Part shown: one piece after another, positions 23,240-35,491 of the stretch | Layout of the letters: each line of letters begins with the position of its first letter | Position numbering within the stretch: position 1 is the first letter of the stretch | NCBI GenBank assembly: GCA_020055645.1 | Contig: CM034546.1 | Span: 47,616,001 to 47,680,000, forward strand | Reading direction: 5' to 3' | DNA from: Tomocerus qinae | Taxonomy: Eukaryota; Arthropoda; Collembola; Entomobryomorpha; Tomoceridae | Length of the DNA: 64,000 nt | The notes under the pieces: model-generated | What the model was told of the DNA's origin: nothing | Databases searched by the model: none | Seen by the model: only the letters and a program-made list of their open reading frames with translations | Translations under genes and position numbers: made by a program

Positions 23240-26200
23240 TTAAATTGTTGTGTAACAATCTCCTGCTAATTGAATGGCAATATCATCCAAAGATACTTCT
23301 TGTGATAACTGAGCAGAGAATTACCAAAAAATAATGATTTAGTAAAACCTCAGTATTTATAAGCATTTAAATTCTTGTAAAAACGAAATTATAATTACAA
23401 ACCTTTCCCTCCAGACATTCTGCCCCGTTGGAGAATGCATAATTAAAAGTAATTTTCATCGAGGAAAATGATGGACGCATCTCAGGATGCAAATGCCAAC
23501 AACGCACCATAATATCATATCTAAAATAATAGATTGTCATTTAACATTTAAATAACTTATGACAAGCGGGTATAATCAGACACTTTTAATTTTAATATTT
23601 ATTTATTTTAATATTTAAATAACTAAATCAATCACATTTCCTCAGAGGCCAATTTGGGCTTAAAATTTCTGAGTCCGTTTTCCAACTCTTGGGCAAATTC
23701 CATAGTGTGAGCCATTCCGGGGTAGGGAATATCGCCCAAAGAAAATATTTCCCACAAAGTGATTCCATAAGCCCACATGTCTGACTTGGTTGAAAAAGTA
23801 TTTGTCTGTAGACTTTCAATTGCCAGCCAACGCCAGGGCAAAGGGTCTTTTGCAGTTTTGATATATTCTGTGTAATTATAAGTACGTCGACTCAGACCAA
23901 AATCCGTCACTTTGGCATTTCCCTCTGATGTTAGCAGAACGTTCCTCGTAGCCAAATCGGAATGGATAACCTGCATAATAGTATAACTTACATATTATTT
24001 CATGCAGATATATAATTTATACGGTTTGTTTTATTTTATAATTAATAATCCAACATTTTTTTGTCCAAGGTATTCCATAGCAATGGCAATCTGTTCTGAC
24101 CACATCAATAAACTTTTGATGCTGCACAGCGACTGCTTAAATTCGTCTGCAGTTTGCTTCCTATTTCAAAAAGCAAATAATATCTTTCAGGGTACCATTC
24201 GTAAAAAAAGTTTGTTTAAAGATTTATGGTAATTGTAAAATTTTCATTCTGTACCAGGTAATTACTATTGGTGTGCTTGGTTTACTTGCATCAGCATAAT
24301 CTTCTACCTTTGGATTTAAGATAGGATTGTTTGAAAACGACGTCTTGTTTTTCCTTAGAAATGATTCCAAAGATCCAAATTCACAAAATTCTATAGCCAC
24401 GTAGAGGATTCCTATAAATTGTCAAATGTGCACAATAAATTCAACAAAATAAGTTCAATTTTTTCCATCCTGAAACTTCGTTGAGATTTTTTTCAGTTGA
24501 AATAAATTAATTTTCAAATAAAATATTTTGGTGGCAGTAAATGAGTGAAAATAGAGTGTACCATGGTATAACTTTATGGGAATTTCTTATTATAGGTACC
24601 TGAAGCTATTTCGTCTCGGTATACCCCTAAAAGCGTGACCAAATGTTCATGTGGTCCAATATACATCAGTATTTTTACTTCAGAGACGAGAGCTTTCAAC
24701 GGTCCTGTGCCACGGTCACTTCGGACGGTTTTAAATGCAACTGTTTTATCTACACCGTGTAACAGTCCTTTGAACACTTCTCCAAATTCTCCTTTTCCAA
24801 GTATAGAATGTTTATCTGAATAAATATGACAACATTTAATAATTTACTTAGTTTATTTGCTGGTAAAACTGTTCATAAATACTTAAGGCTATCTCGACGA
24901 TGCGCAGAACAGCGATACCACTTTCCCCGTATGGAATAAAAAGTTTTAATATTTTTTAAAAATATGTACCACATATTTTTTGAGAGCTTATTGTGGCATT
25001 TTTTTCCAAAAAGTCCCCCAGTTTTTCAAAACTAAATAGTTTTTGGAGTGGGAGAAACACATGTGAATTTGATAAACCCGTCTCGTTCTCTGTTGTATGA
25101 AACATTAAAAGAAATAGGGCCACAATAAGCCCTCCAGAATTTTATGCTTTATTTTTTGAGGTACTACATTTTGAAATCCGTTGCCCCAAATTTTGATTTT
25201 CCGTTTTTCCTACACCCGTCCTCACGGTACCACTAGATTGTGCCATTTTTTACTACGAGGAGTAAGGCGCCAATCTAAAATTAGGCCACATTCTACCGCT
25301 TGGGTTTGTTTATTACCAAACACCCTGTAGTAAAATTACACATTTCTGCTCGTCGCTAAGCAACCGTATCATCGAGGTAGCCTTAATATAAAAGGAAGTG
25401 TATGTACTATGAACGCCAGAACGCCACTTTTCTTTTCTGAATATTATATCCCCAAAATAAAAAGATTGAAAGATAAGAAGACAATGAAAGCCCTCGCTCG
25501 ACTGGGCTCACCGAGGTATATGCGTACCTATTGAAAGAGTGCACAGTGGGTCTACTCTATAAAAAAGTGGACATAACAACGGCGCAGAGTAATAAGTAAT
25601 GAGTAGATGAGTAGGGACTATGCGATGGTTGAAGAGCATGAATTGTAGATTGGCATGCATTGTAGAGTGGCACACAAAAAAATAAAGCACAAAACACTCA
25701 AAATTTAAACAATTAAATTTATTTTTAAATCAATATTTTTAAAAATTATAAAGAGAATTTTTTCTAAAAACGAAAACTCACACAAAAACATTTTCGCAAA
25801 AAAGTCAAATGATGTCGTATAAATGCGAATTGTTTGGACCAATTCACACATAAAATGATGTTTTCGTATCAATGGGAATTGTTTAGACCAATTCGCACAA
25901 TTTTAAGTTACCCATAATTTATTTTTTGTAGGAGTTTGCCGAAACAATTCGTATTTTTGCGAAATTATCATTTTTTGTACGAATTTCGCTTTATAATTTT
26001 TTTAAAATATTGATTTAAAAATAGTTGGTTAATTTTTGAGTGTTTTGTGCTTTATTTATTTGTGTGCCACTTTATATTGTTTAATTCATGCACTTCAACG
26101 TTCAACCGTCTCCTAGTCCCTACTCATTGCTCATTACACTGCGCCGTTGTGTCCACTTTTTTATAGAGTAGACCCACTGTGCACTCTTTCAATAGGTACG

Positions 26201-29041
26201 CATATACCTCGGTGAGCCCAGTCGAGCGAGGGCTTTCATTGTCTTTTTATCTTTCAATCTTTTTGCTTGCGAGGTCTATTCAGAAAAGAAAAGTGGCGTT
26301 CATAGTTACAAATAATATTTTGCATTTTCCTTGTGCACTAAGTGCATTTTACTGATTACAAATATCTTAAACTTGTTTTAAGCAAATGAACAAAGCATGA
26401 AATAACCAGCTCACCAATCAAGAAAGAATTCTTTTTGATTTCATAGTTTGGGTCGAACAAAAAATTCAATGGATCATCCTTCGTTTCTTCATCTTTGTTA
26501 ATTTTCCTTCCGTTTAGTAGATTAATAATTTCCTTCAATTCACGTTGTCTTCTCATCTAAAACAGATAAAATAAATTTAAATCTTAAGTTTATAAAATTC
26601 ATTAACATTTTAATGAGAACCTTCCATATTATATGTGTATGCCTATTTTAAATATAAAAACGGGAATAAAACTAAAATAAGGAAGATTAAGATTTAATAT
26701 TGTGTTTTACCCTTTCTCGTGTTAAATAAATGATAATGAGCACGGATATCAGCAGGAGTGACACAACAATGACGAAATAGTGTATTTGGTTAGAAATAGC
26801 AAGTTTAGGACATATAACTCCTAATTCGAGTGCATGTAAACTATTCTGTTTGTGTTTTACATCGCTTTCATTGCTGAAAATACAAGTCATGTTGTCCACA
26901 TCCAAGCGGTCAGAAAAATCTCGCCAGTGCTTTTGAAATCCCAAACAGTCATAGCATGGAAAAGGATTATTTGCTAAGGAAAAGTTGGTTGTAGGGTTAT
27001 TTTTTAAAGCACGAAGGAAGGACAAGGATGTTAATTGATTGCCTGAAAGATCAACTATATTTAAATGCCGAGAAATTGTTGAAGCGTAGCGATCGGTCAA
27101 TTCTGTGATATTATTTGCAGAAAGATCAAGGACCAGTTTCCAATCTTTACGATTCAATCTCGTTGGGGTTAAATGATCCAGTAGACTGTCAATGTTATTA
27201 ATTTGAGGAAGTCCAAATTTAGACATATTGAGACTTCTGTTGGAACAGTCAATCAAAATTGTAGAATCTGCTGGACGTTGCCAACATTCACAACCGAAAG
27301 GACATTGAAGATGTATCTGGCACCGGAAATCTGTATCTTTAATTGCAGTCAGAAATGAACTCTGAAATGAATTCCTCGGTTTTGCACAGATGAGATCATT
27401 TCGTATAATTTTGTAGGTGTTAGAACGAAAATTTTTCAGATATATTGTTTGGCAATCACAATTCAGGCGAACGTGTAATAGATGTATTTTCACATTACGT
27501 TGGGAATCATTAACGAGATGAACCAATGCATCAGTCATATCAATATGCCTAATAGAATTTCCTGACAGGATCACTGTAATATTTTTTTGTGTAAACGAAA
27601 AGTCTTTCGCTGAAAGATGAGTCAATCTATTGTATTCTAAATAAAGATCAGTCAAATATTTTAAAGAGATTCGCCAGTCGTCATAAATTGAACTAATTTC
27701 GTTATTTTTTAGGAAGAGATTCTGCAGTTTTAAGTTATTTTTGAAAGGGGATTGGTTAGTGCCAATGTTTGGAACGTTAGACTGTTGGAATCCTTTATTT
27801 AAAGAAATTTTGTTATTCGAAAGATCTAGCCATGTAAGATTTGGGAGTAATACAAATGTTTTATCTTCGATTGAATTTATTCGATTAGTTGATAGATCAA
27901 TTTTGACCAGTTCTTCCGACTTTCCGGAAAAATGAGTTATTCTGTTGCCACTCAAGTTAAGGTCTACAATATTTTCAAGGCTAGGGGAATCCAATTCAGC
28001 TATTTCATTTTCACTCACATCAAGAATTCTAAGCTTGGGAAACTCAGCGAAAGTTTTTGGAAAAATTTTAATTTTATTCCTTGACAAATTCAATTCAGTG
28101 AGATTTGAAAGATTTTTTAATTTTGGATATTCTGCCAAGTCTAAATTTTTGAGGTGTACTTTCCAGAGATTTGGCAAATTTGTCAGTTCTATTGTGAACG
28201 ATGTGTCTGTGAAAGAATCCTCTTGATGGTCAACTATTAACTGTTCCAATTTAATCAAGTTTGCTAATTGAGGAAATTCATTAATGTCTACGTTGTTTAA
28301 TGAAAGTTCCTTCAGTTCAATTAGATTTGTGAATGCATTTGGATCGAGATTGGTCAAAGGGTTACTATCTAAATTGAGAACCTGAAGATTCTTAAGATTA
28401 GCAAGCGATTCAAATTTCAAAGAAGATATGATGTTATCTCCTAGATTAAGGCTAGTTAGCGTGTCTGGGAAAAGAGCGTTTCCAATCGCACTCACTTTAT
28501 TATTCTGGAAAGATATTTCCGTCAGATTTTGATTATTTGCAAATACATCTCTTGGAATAGTTTCAAGCCCATTGTAGTTAAGAAAAAGTGATTCGAGTCT
28601 CTTTAAATTTGTCAAATTTGGAAACTTCAATAACTTGGTACCATGAATACCCAATTTCTTTAAATTTGATCCATCTATGTTTAGCTTCTGGAAAAACGCA
28701 AGGAAACTGTCGCTGATTAGTTCCAGATTACAATATTGAAACCACAATACTGTTATACGAAAACCGTTTAGATCAACACCTTCAACTATGTCCCAGCTAA
28801 ATTTTACTGCTTCATTGTGACAGTGTACAAATAACTCTGCTTGTTGCTGTTCTTGTTGCAATGGCCGAATGTGCAGTTTAACATTATTAGGGCATTGAAT
28901 TTTCCACCCATATTCAACTCCATTTCCATTGCAACGGCAATTTCCCGAATCATTCACGAAATCACAGTCAAAGTTAATCCCAACGCACAAATTAACTGTT
29001 GTGATAATAATCGCCAACAACAACAATATCAGTTTCAACAT
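23240..29041 (-). CDS. Receptor copy B: intact Toll-type LRR receptor tyrosine kinase
   Basis: Exons: 29041-26711, 26556-26415, 24815-24600, 24411-24255, 24160-24055, 23970-23636, 23520-23403, 23308-23240; lengths sum to 1158 codons, no internal stop. Start is the ATG at 29041; the longer frame upstream begins with TTG and is not used. Residues 1-20 signal peptide; cysteine N-flank; about 15 LRRs; C-flank LNCDCQ; N-flank CPFGCECW and ILIDCSN; two LRRs; C-flank FPCYDC; membrane helix about 755-773; juxtamembrane with DPNYEI. Kinase: loop GKGEFGEV 831-838, Lys853 in VAFK, SEVKIL helix C, HSDLATRN at 987-994 (Ser where Arg is normal; Asp989 kept), DFG 1007-1009, tyrosines 1015, 1017, 1020, AIES in place of APES, DMWAYGITLWE, RCWHLNPEMRPSF. 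The C-tail is only 22 residues. Predicted type I membrane receptor phosphorylating tyrosine. Intron 2 holds two transposons. The exon 5 donor (AAT|GTTGGA) is weak but conserved. Confidence 0.88.
24887..25382. mobile_element. piggyBac-like MITE with TTAA target duplication
   Basis: Ends GGCTATCTCGACGATG and, mirrored at the right, GGCTACCTCGATGATAC. TTAA lies on both sides (24883-24886, 25383-25386). About 496 bp, no coding capacity. It is inserted in intron 2 of receptor copy B. Confidence 0.75.
25410..26306. mobile_element. Foldback element, about 0.9 kb, almost entirely inverted repeat
   Basis: The left arm begins CTATGAACGCC and the right arm ends GGCGTTCATAG. Long mirrored blocks follow: CACTTTTCTTTTCTGAATA, CTCGCTCGACTGGGCTCACC, GAGGTATATGCGTACCTATT, GCACAGTGGGTCTACTCTAT, and an inner AT-rich part with GCGAATTGTTT and its mirror. 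Each arm is about 430 bp with a very short loop near 25855. A transcript of the host intron would fold into a long hairpin. It lies in intron 2 of receptor copy B. Confidence 0.8.
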
Positions 29042-29107
29042 TTTAAATTGAAAGAAATTGCACAGTCTTTCCCGTAATAATAATGCCCACCACAAGACAA
29101 CACTTGA

Positions 29108-29117
29108 CTTTTATATA
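29108..29117 (-). promoter_or_regulatory. TATA box of receptor copy B
   Basis: TATATAAAAG on the minus strand, 67 bp before the ATG at 29041, aligned with the boxes of A, C and E. Confidence 0.65.
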
Positions 29118-29495
29118 GCGTCTTCATCTATTAATAATTTCTGTCTTTATGGAAAACTAATATCCTTTATCGTACGTTAAACGTTATTGATTCGAGCTAA
29201 TATAATATGAAAATCCGAGTAACAACTGCAACATAAATGATTAATCTAAGAAAATAAATAGTCGTGATATAATGTCAATTTGAAGTGGTTTCAGATAAGT
29301 TGAATGATGACAAAACCTATTTACGTCCGTACAAAATATAAACTATAAATAATACATACTTAAATGCATAGAACAAAATAATTTAATGTCTACTTCCATA
29401 TTGTAGATGTGTATGGTAATAGTTGATAGTATTAACGCATACTAGCCGATGAGGATGTATTTAATTATACATTTATTATTACATGGTGCTTGCTG

Positions 29496-29652
29496 TTCAA
29501 GCAAGGATCCAGTAAGGGGGGCAAAGCGGCCTCCCCCCCTAAATCTAAGAAAAAGAAAAGATTTTTTTCCAAAATTGGCCAAAAATTTCAAAAACTTTTC
29601 CCGCTTCGCCCGAATAATATGTCACTTGTCATTTTAACATCATTTTTGGATA
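29496..29652. mobile_element. hAT-like MITE, relative of 7394-7573
   Basis: AGCAAGGATCCAGTAAGGGG at the left and TTTTTGGATACGTGCCTG at the right resemble the ends of the element at 7394. An imperfect CTGTTC direct repeat flanks it. It interrupts the 5' flanking unit of copy B; the uninterrupted site is readable at about 20555 and 58010. Confidence 0.6.
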
Positions 29653-29706
29653 CGTGCCTGTTCCTGCTATAACGGCTTATTTGCGATTTTCTTGGTGGTA
29701 ATGTAT

Positions 29707-29748
29707 TGTTTTCCTGGTGGTGGTGGGACATTTTAGGTGCAGGGAAAT
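29707..29748. promoter_or_regulatory. Conserved upstream block, copy B
   Basis: TTTTCCTGGTGGTGGTGGGA then CATTTTAGGTGCAGGGAAAT: the shared block with a GTG expansion (two extra triplets). It lies 666 bp before the ATG including the 157-bp MITE, so about 500 bp without it. Confidence 0.45.
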
Positions 29749-29791
29749 AAGATAATTAAATGTATGCTTCAACATAAATTACTACACTAGA

Positions 29792-30480
29792 ATTAAGCCC
29801 GTCCTACGGACGGGGAATAAAATACAATACTTATCGAATTAACAATTGGTATCAAATCCAACATCTGAACAACACAGTGACATTTTTCCACAGAATATGT
29901 TTGAATTCCTTTCATCAGCGTCTTATCTTTATAATAATATCACAAATTTTATATCTACATGACATAATTATAAATAACCCCGTCATTTTAAAGCACCCCG
30001 TAATTTTAAATTACCCCGTCATTTACATTATACGGTAATTTTACGCTACTCCGTGGTCCGTGATTTTACATTACTACCCCATCATTTTAAATAGACGTCA
30101 TTTTAAATAACTGTCATTTGAAATAATCCCATCATTTTAAACAATCTCTTTATTTTAAATATCTCCGTCATTTTCACATTATCATATTAATAGCCCGGTC
30201 ATTGTACATTACATCGTCATTTTAAACAACCTCATTTTAAATAACCTTGTTACATTAATTAACCCTGTTATTTTAACTTCGGTTTATCCATCATGTTGTT
30301 TCAATTTAGCCAACATTTAATCATAATCGTTATTTTAGTCCAAATTACTACTTTAATTAGCCTTGTTATTCTAATTACCTATCACTATTTTTGATCGTCC
30401 ATGTTATTTCTATATATCTTCTGTCTACCCCATTACTTTAATTAACGACGTCATTTTAATTACCACCTATGTGTAATTTG
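29792..30480. repeat. Degenerate minisatellite, unit about CCGTCATTTTAAATNAC
   Basis: After a small hairpin (GTCCTACGGAC at about 29799) a unit of 16-20 bp with core CCCCGTCATTTTAAA recurs about 20 times with drift (CCCGTAATTTTAAA, CCCATCATTTTAAA, CCGTCATTTTCAC, CTGTTATTTTAAC). It fills the place where the 3' exons of receptor copy C should be. No coding potential. Confidence 0.7.
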
Positions 30481-30795
30481 TATTTGAACCAATTTTTTTT
30501 ATTTTAGTCATGTCAAGTCATGAATGATTTGACAGAAATAAAAAATCTATTTGTTTTTCAGTTCATGTTTACTGAAACTACTGATCATTTCTCGGAACCC
30601 TATGAACGGAGCACTAAAGTCCGAGCCCGGCGGCATAGGCATAGGCATTGCAAATGAGGCACTCTGTTCTTAGGTACTTTATGCACGTAAAGTTTTCTAA
30701 TAATTTACTAAATTTTTGAAAACAAAAAAATGAAAAACCAAACTCTAGAACCTAAAGCCTTAATATTAACCTATTAATATTAAGCCTATTAACCT

Positions 30796-33700
30796 TTTGA
30801 TGTTGCACAGCGACTGCTTAAATTCATCTGTAGTTTGCTTCCTATTTCAAAAAGGAAATTATATCATTTATAGTGCCATTCGTAATAAAACTTTGTTAAA
30901 AACGTTATGAGAATTGTAAAAATTTAATTCGATACCAGTTAGTTATTATTGGGGTTCTTGTTTTACTTGCATCAGCACAATCTTCTACCTTCGGATTTAA
31001 GTTTGGATTGTCTGAAAACGAAGTCTTGTTTTTCCTAAGAAATGATTCCAAAGACCTAAATTCACAAAATTCTATAGCCACGTAGAGGATTCCTACAAAT
31101 TGTCAAATTTTGGATACAATCAATTCAACAACAACAATCTACAAAAGAAGTTTAATTGCGTTGTGAAACTTCTTTGAGATTTATATACTTAGTAATTTTC
31201 AACTAAAACATATTAATGGCAGTAAATGACTGAAAATTGAGTGTACCATAGTATAACTTTACGGGCATGTCCTATTATAGGTACCTGAAGTTATTTCGTC
31301 TCGGTATACTCCTAAGAGCGCGACCAAATGTTCATGTGGTCCAATATACATCAGTATTTTTGCTTCAGAGACGAGGGCTTTCAAGGGTCCAGTGCCACGG
31401 TCACTTCGGACGGTTTTAAATGCAGCTGTTTTATCTACACCGTGTAACAGTCCTTTGAACACTTCTCCAAATTCCCCTTTTCCAAGTATAGAATGTTTAT
31501 CTAGAAAAATACGACAACATTAAATAATTTACTGAGTTTATTTGCCGCCAAAACAGTTTAGATGTAACTAATAATATTTTACATTTTCCTTGTTTTCCTT
31601 AGCATTTTATTGATTATCTTCAACTTTTTTAAGCAAATAAACAAAGCATGAAATAACTAGCTCACCAATCAAGAAAGAATAATTTTTGATTTCATAATTT
31701 GGGTCGAACAAAAAATTCAGTGGATCATCCTTCGTTTCTTCATCTTCGTTAATTTTCCTTCCGTTTAGTAGATTAATAATTTCTCTCAACTCACGCTGTC
31801 TTCTCATCTAAACCAGATAAAATAAATTTAATATCAACGTTATAGTTCAAATGTTCAATACAGATTGAGATAGTATAGCAATATTTAGTAAGGGGTATTA
31901 AGAAATTGTAAAATTCATAAACATTATAATGAGAACCTTCTATATATGTGTATGTGTATTATAAATGTAAAAACGGGAGTAAAACTAAATAAATAATAAA
32001 GATTAAAATTTAATACTACGCTTTACCTTTTCTCGTGTTAAATAAATGATAATGAGCACGGATATCAACAAGAGTGATGCAACAATGACGAAATAGTGTA
32101 TTTGGTTAGAACTAGAAAGTTCAGGACATATAACACTTAATTCGAGTGCATGTAAACTATTGCGTTGGTGTTGTACACCCTTTTCTTTGTTGAAAACACA
32201 AGTCATGTTGTCCACATCCAAGCGGTCAGAAAATTCTCGCCAGTGGTTTTGAAATCCCAAGCAGTCATAGCATGGAAAAGGATTATTTGCTAAGGAAAAG
32301 TTGGTTGTAGGGTTATTTCTCAAAGCATGAAGGAAGGACAAAGATGTTAATTGATTGCCTGAAAGATCAACTATATTTAAATGCCGAGAAATGGTTGAAG
32401 CGTAGCGATCTGGCAATTCTGTGATATTATTTCCAGAAAGATCAAGGACCAGTTTCCAATCTTTACGATTCAACCTCGTGGGGGTTAAATGATCCAGTAG
32501 ACTGTCGATTTTATTAATTCGTGGTAGAACAAATTTAGAAATGTTGAGACTTCTTCTGTTAGAACAGTCAATCAATATTGTAGAATCCACTGGACGTTGC
32601 CAACATTCACAACCGACAGGACATTCAGGACGTATCTGGCATCTGAAATCTTTATCTTCAACATGGGTCAGATGTAATCCTTTTAAATTGCTCGGATTTT
32701 TACAGGTGAAGGCAACTTTATTTGCACTAATTCTGTAGGTGTTAGAGCTAAAGTTTTTCAGATATATTGTTTGGCAATCACAATTCATTGATCCGTAACC
32801 CCATTTGTCTAAATTTATTTGCACGTGCCGTTGGGAACCATTAACTAGATGAATTAATGCATCAGTCATATCAATATGTCCAATCGGATTTTTCATTAGG
32901 TTCACTGTAATATTTTTTTGTGTAAATGAAAAGTCTTTCGCTGACAGATGAGTAAATTGATTTACTTCTAAATTAAGGTTTGTCAGATATTTTAAAGAGA
33001 TTCGCCAATCATCATAAATTGAACTAATTTTGTTAAATTGTAGAAGGAGCTCTTGCAGTTGTAAGTTATTGTTGAAGGGAGATAGTTGGAATCCTGTATT
33101 TAGAGAAATGTTGTTATGCGATAGATCTAACCATGTAAGATTTGGGAGAAATGAAAATGCTTTATCTTCGATTGAATTTATTCCATTACTGGATAGATCA
33201 ATTTTGATCCCTTGTTCTGACTTTCCAGAAAAATGAGATATTTTGTTGCCGCGCAGGTTAAGGTGCACAATTTGTTCAAAGTTAGGATAATCCAATTCAG
33301 TCAAGTCATTGTAACTCACATCAAGAATTCTAAGTTTGGGAAACTCAGCAGAATAATTTTTTGGTAATGTTTTAATCTTATTTCCCGACAAATTAGATTT
33401 GAAAGATTTTTTAATTTTGGAAATTCTACCAAGCCTAAATTATTGAGCTGTAGTTTCTCGAGCTTTGTCAAGTTTCTAAGTTCGAGTATGTCAGGCAATG
33501 GCCTATTGGGCTTAGAATACATCCAAGGACGTGTAACTAGTAACTGTTCCAATTTAATCAAGTTAGCTAATTGAGGAAATTCCTTAATGCCGACCTCCAT
33601 TAATGAAAGCTCCTTCATTTCAATTAGATTTGTGAATGCATTTGTTTCGAGATTGGTCAAAGGGTTACGATCTAAATTAAGAAACTGAAGATTCTTAAGA

Positions 33701-34339
33701 TTAGCAAGCGATTCAAATTTCAAAGAAGATATGTTGTTACGTCCAAGTTTAAGGCTAGTTAGCCCGTCTGGGAAAAGAGCATTTCCAATAGCACCGAATG
33801 GATTATTCTGGAAAGATATTTCAGTCAGATTCCGGTTATTTGCAAATGCATCACTTGGAATATTTTCAAGTCCGTTTGCGTTAAGAAAAAGTGACTCGAG
33901 CCTCTTTAAATTGGTCAAATTTGGAAACTCCAATAACTGAGTGCCATCAATACTCAAAGTCTTTAAATTTGATCCATCTATGTTAAGCTTCTTTCTGAAA
34001 GAACTCAAATAAATCGTCGCTGCGTAGTTCCACATCACAATTTTGAAACCCCAATCTGGTTATGGAAAAACCATCTTTATTTAGATCAAAAGCCTCACCT
34101 ATGTCCGACCAAAATTTTACTGTTTCACCATAACAGTTTACAAATAACTCTGCTTGTTGCTGTTTGTTGCATGGCACAATTATCATGTCAATATTATTAT
34201 TATTTTTAAGGCATCGTATTACCCAACTATATTCACCTGGGCTGCAACTGCAATTTCTTGGAACATCACAGTCAAAGTTAGTCCCAACGCACAAATTAAC
34301 TGTCGTGAGAATAATCACGAAAAACAACAAAATCAACAT
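30796..34339 (-). pseudogene. Receptor copy C: two frameshifts and missing kinase C-lobe
   Basis: ATG at 34339 with signal peptide. Exon 1 runs to 32027 with donor AAAAG|GTAAAG. The LRR frame is broken twice: a 4-bp duplication (TTCT) near 33990-33994 shifts from the frame ending 33983 to the one ending 33316, and a 10-bp deletion near 33392-33393 (CAATTCAGTG absent compared with E at 56641-56660) shifts back. The last third (33391-32027) is open through both cysteine clusters and the membrane helix. Exons 2 (31807-31666), 3 (31500-31285) and 4 (31092-30936) are open. Exon 5 starts at 30841 but ends abruptly near 30796; exons 6-8 (HSD, DFG, C-lobe) are absent and the sequence passes into the minisatellite at 29792-30480. 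A functional kinase is not possible. Confidence 0.88.
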
Positions 34340-34404
34340 TTTAAATTGAAAGAAATTGCACGGCCTTTCTGTTGTAATAACGCCCACTACAAGACCTCAC
34401 TTTA

Positions 34405-34413
34405 CTTTTATAA
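34405..34413 (-). promoter_or_regulatory. TATA box of receptor copy C
   Basis: TTATAAAAG, 67 bp before the ATG at 34339. Intact although the gene is broken. Confidence 0.55.
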
Positions 34414-34667
34414 CGAATTCATCTACCATAATTTCCTTTCTTTATGGAAAAATAATATCGTAACTTATTAATACGAGCTAAGTATAATATGAACACTCGA
34501 GTTAAAACTGCAACAATATTAATATTTAATGAGAAAAATGTAAGAAAATAAGTAGACGTGAAATAATGTCAATGTGAGGTGATTTCTGATTCGTTGGATT
34601 ATAACAAACAAAAAATAATTACGACTGAACAAAATATAAATTATAAAATAAATAAGTACTTAAATGC

Positions 34668-35411
34668 GGTCTTATGTAAATTAGTCTTAGTAAACTGGTC
34701 TTTTGGGCATAAATAAACTGGTACTCCCTCAAAACAAGCTGGTTATCCCTAATGCAAACTAATTTATGCAATCATTTTCTTATCTCATTATCTTTACTCG
34801 TACGGAATACAACATAAAACTTTCGAAGCCATCACTTCAATCTTCTCCAGAACTAAGTGTTGGATACTAAAGCTGTAACATTCGTAAAATCCCAAAAAGA
34901 TAGAGATAAGCTAGTGCAAAAAGGCTTCGTATATTATACATTTACATCAAACACGAAAGACGGGAGGAGTATTCGGAAGTGTGAAAACAGGAAAAATTGC
35001 CATGGCAGGTTGACGTACAGTAATACAATAGTTGTAGGTGCCAAGAATGTCCAAATTAAAAGCACTCTTGGTACCTACAACACAATACCTATCAAACGCT
35101 ATTGCTATGCATTTACATACCTGGCTCTTCAAAAAAGAAAAATGAGCCAAAAGAAAAAAATCGTCTGGTATAATTCACTTACAGTTAATTCAATTTTACT
35201 TGACTGTCAATTACTATTTTGTTTTTGACGCATATAAAAGGACTACAAACATGTAACAGTTTATATCACATTTGAATTATTTTGCATACAGTCATAAGAC
35301 CATTTGGTTTTAAGACCAGTTTACTTTTTCCTTAAGACCAGTTGGTTTAGCGGGAAGACCAGTTTACCTATGCTCAAAGACAAGTCTGCAAAGACCATTT
35401 TACGTGAAACC
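34668..35411 (+). mobile_element. Mutator-like (MULE) remnant with FLYWCH-type zinc finger, 9-bp target duplication
   Basis: A 744-bp insertion flanked by CTTAAATGC at 34659-34667 and 35412-35420; the empty site is seen in copy B (ACTTAAATGCATAG at about 29360). The ends GGTCTTATGTAAATTAGTC and, mirrored, GGTTTCACGTAAAATGGTC are imperfect inverted repeats, followed by several AAACTGGTCTT repeats in both arms. The open frame at 34857-35228 (first codon TTG) has the FLYWCH pattern: VKSQKDRDKLVQKGFVYY, then RKCENRKNCHGRL with the two cysteines. FLYWCH fingers are the DNA-binding part of many arthropod MULEs. The DDE transposase is missing, so this is a deleted copy. Confidence 0.75.
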
Positions 35412-35491
35412 CTTAAATGCATAGTAATTACATGTCTACTTTCCTAAAGTAGATTTCTATTATAACTCACACAAGTGGATGAGGAGGCATT

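Noticed and set aside
27741-28226. Plus-strand open frames opposite the LRR exons (also at 18827-19735, 33030-33236, 33731-33940, 56991-57206)
   Set aside because: They are antisense shadows of the leucine-rich coding frames and recur only because the exons are paralogous. No start or splice context of their own.
29042-29095. N-terminal extension of the receptor frames upstream of the signal peptide
   Set aside because: The extra codons begin at TTG (B) or GTG (A, C), not ATG, and the TATA box leaves little room. The ATG directly before the hydrophobic core is used instead.
34869-35150. Separate small host gene at the FLYWCH frame
   Set aside because: It lies wholly between a 9-bp target duplication and inverted repeats, so it belongs to the inserted element.
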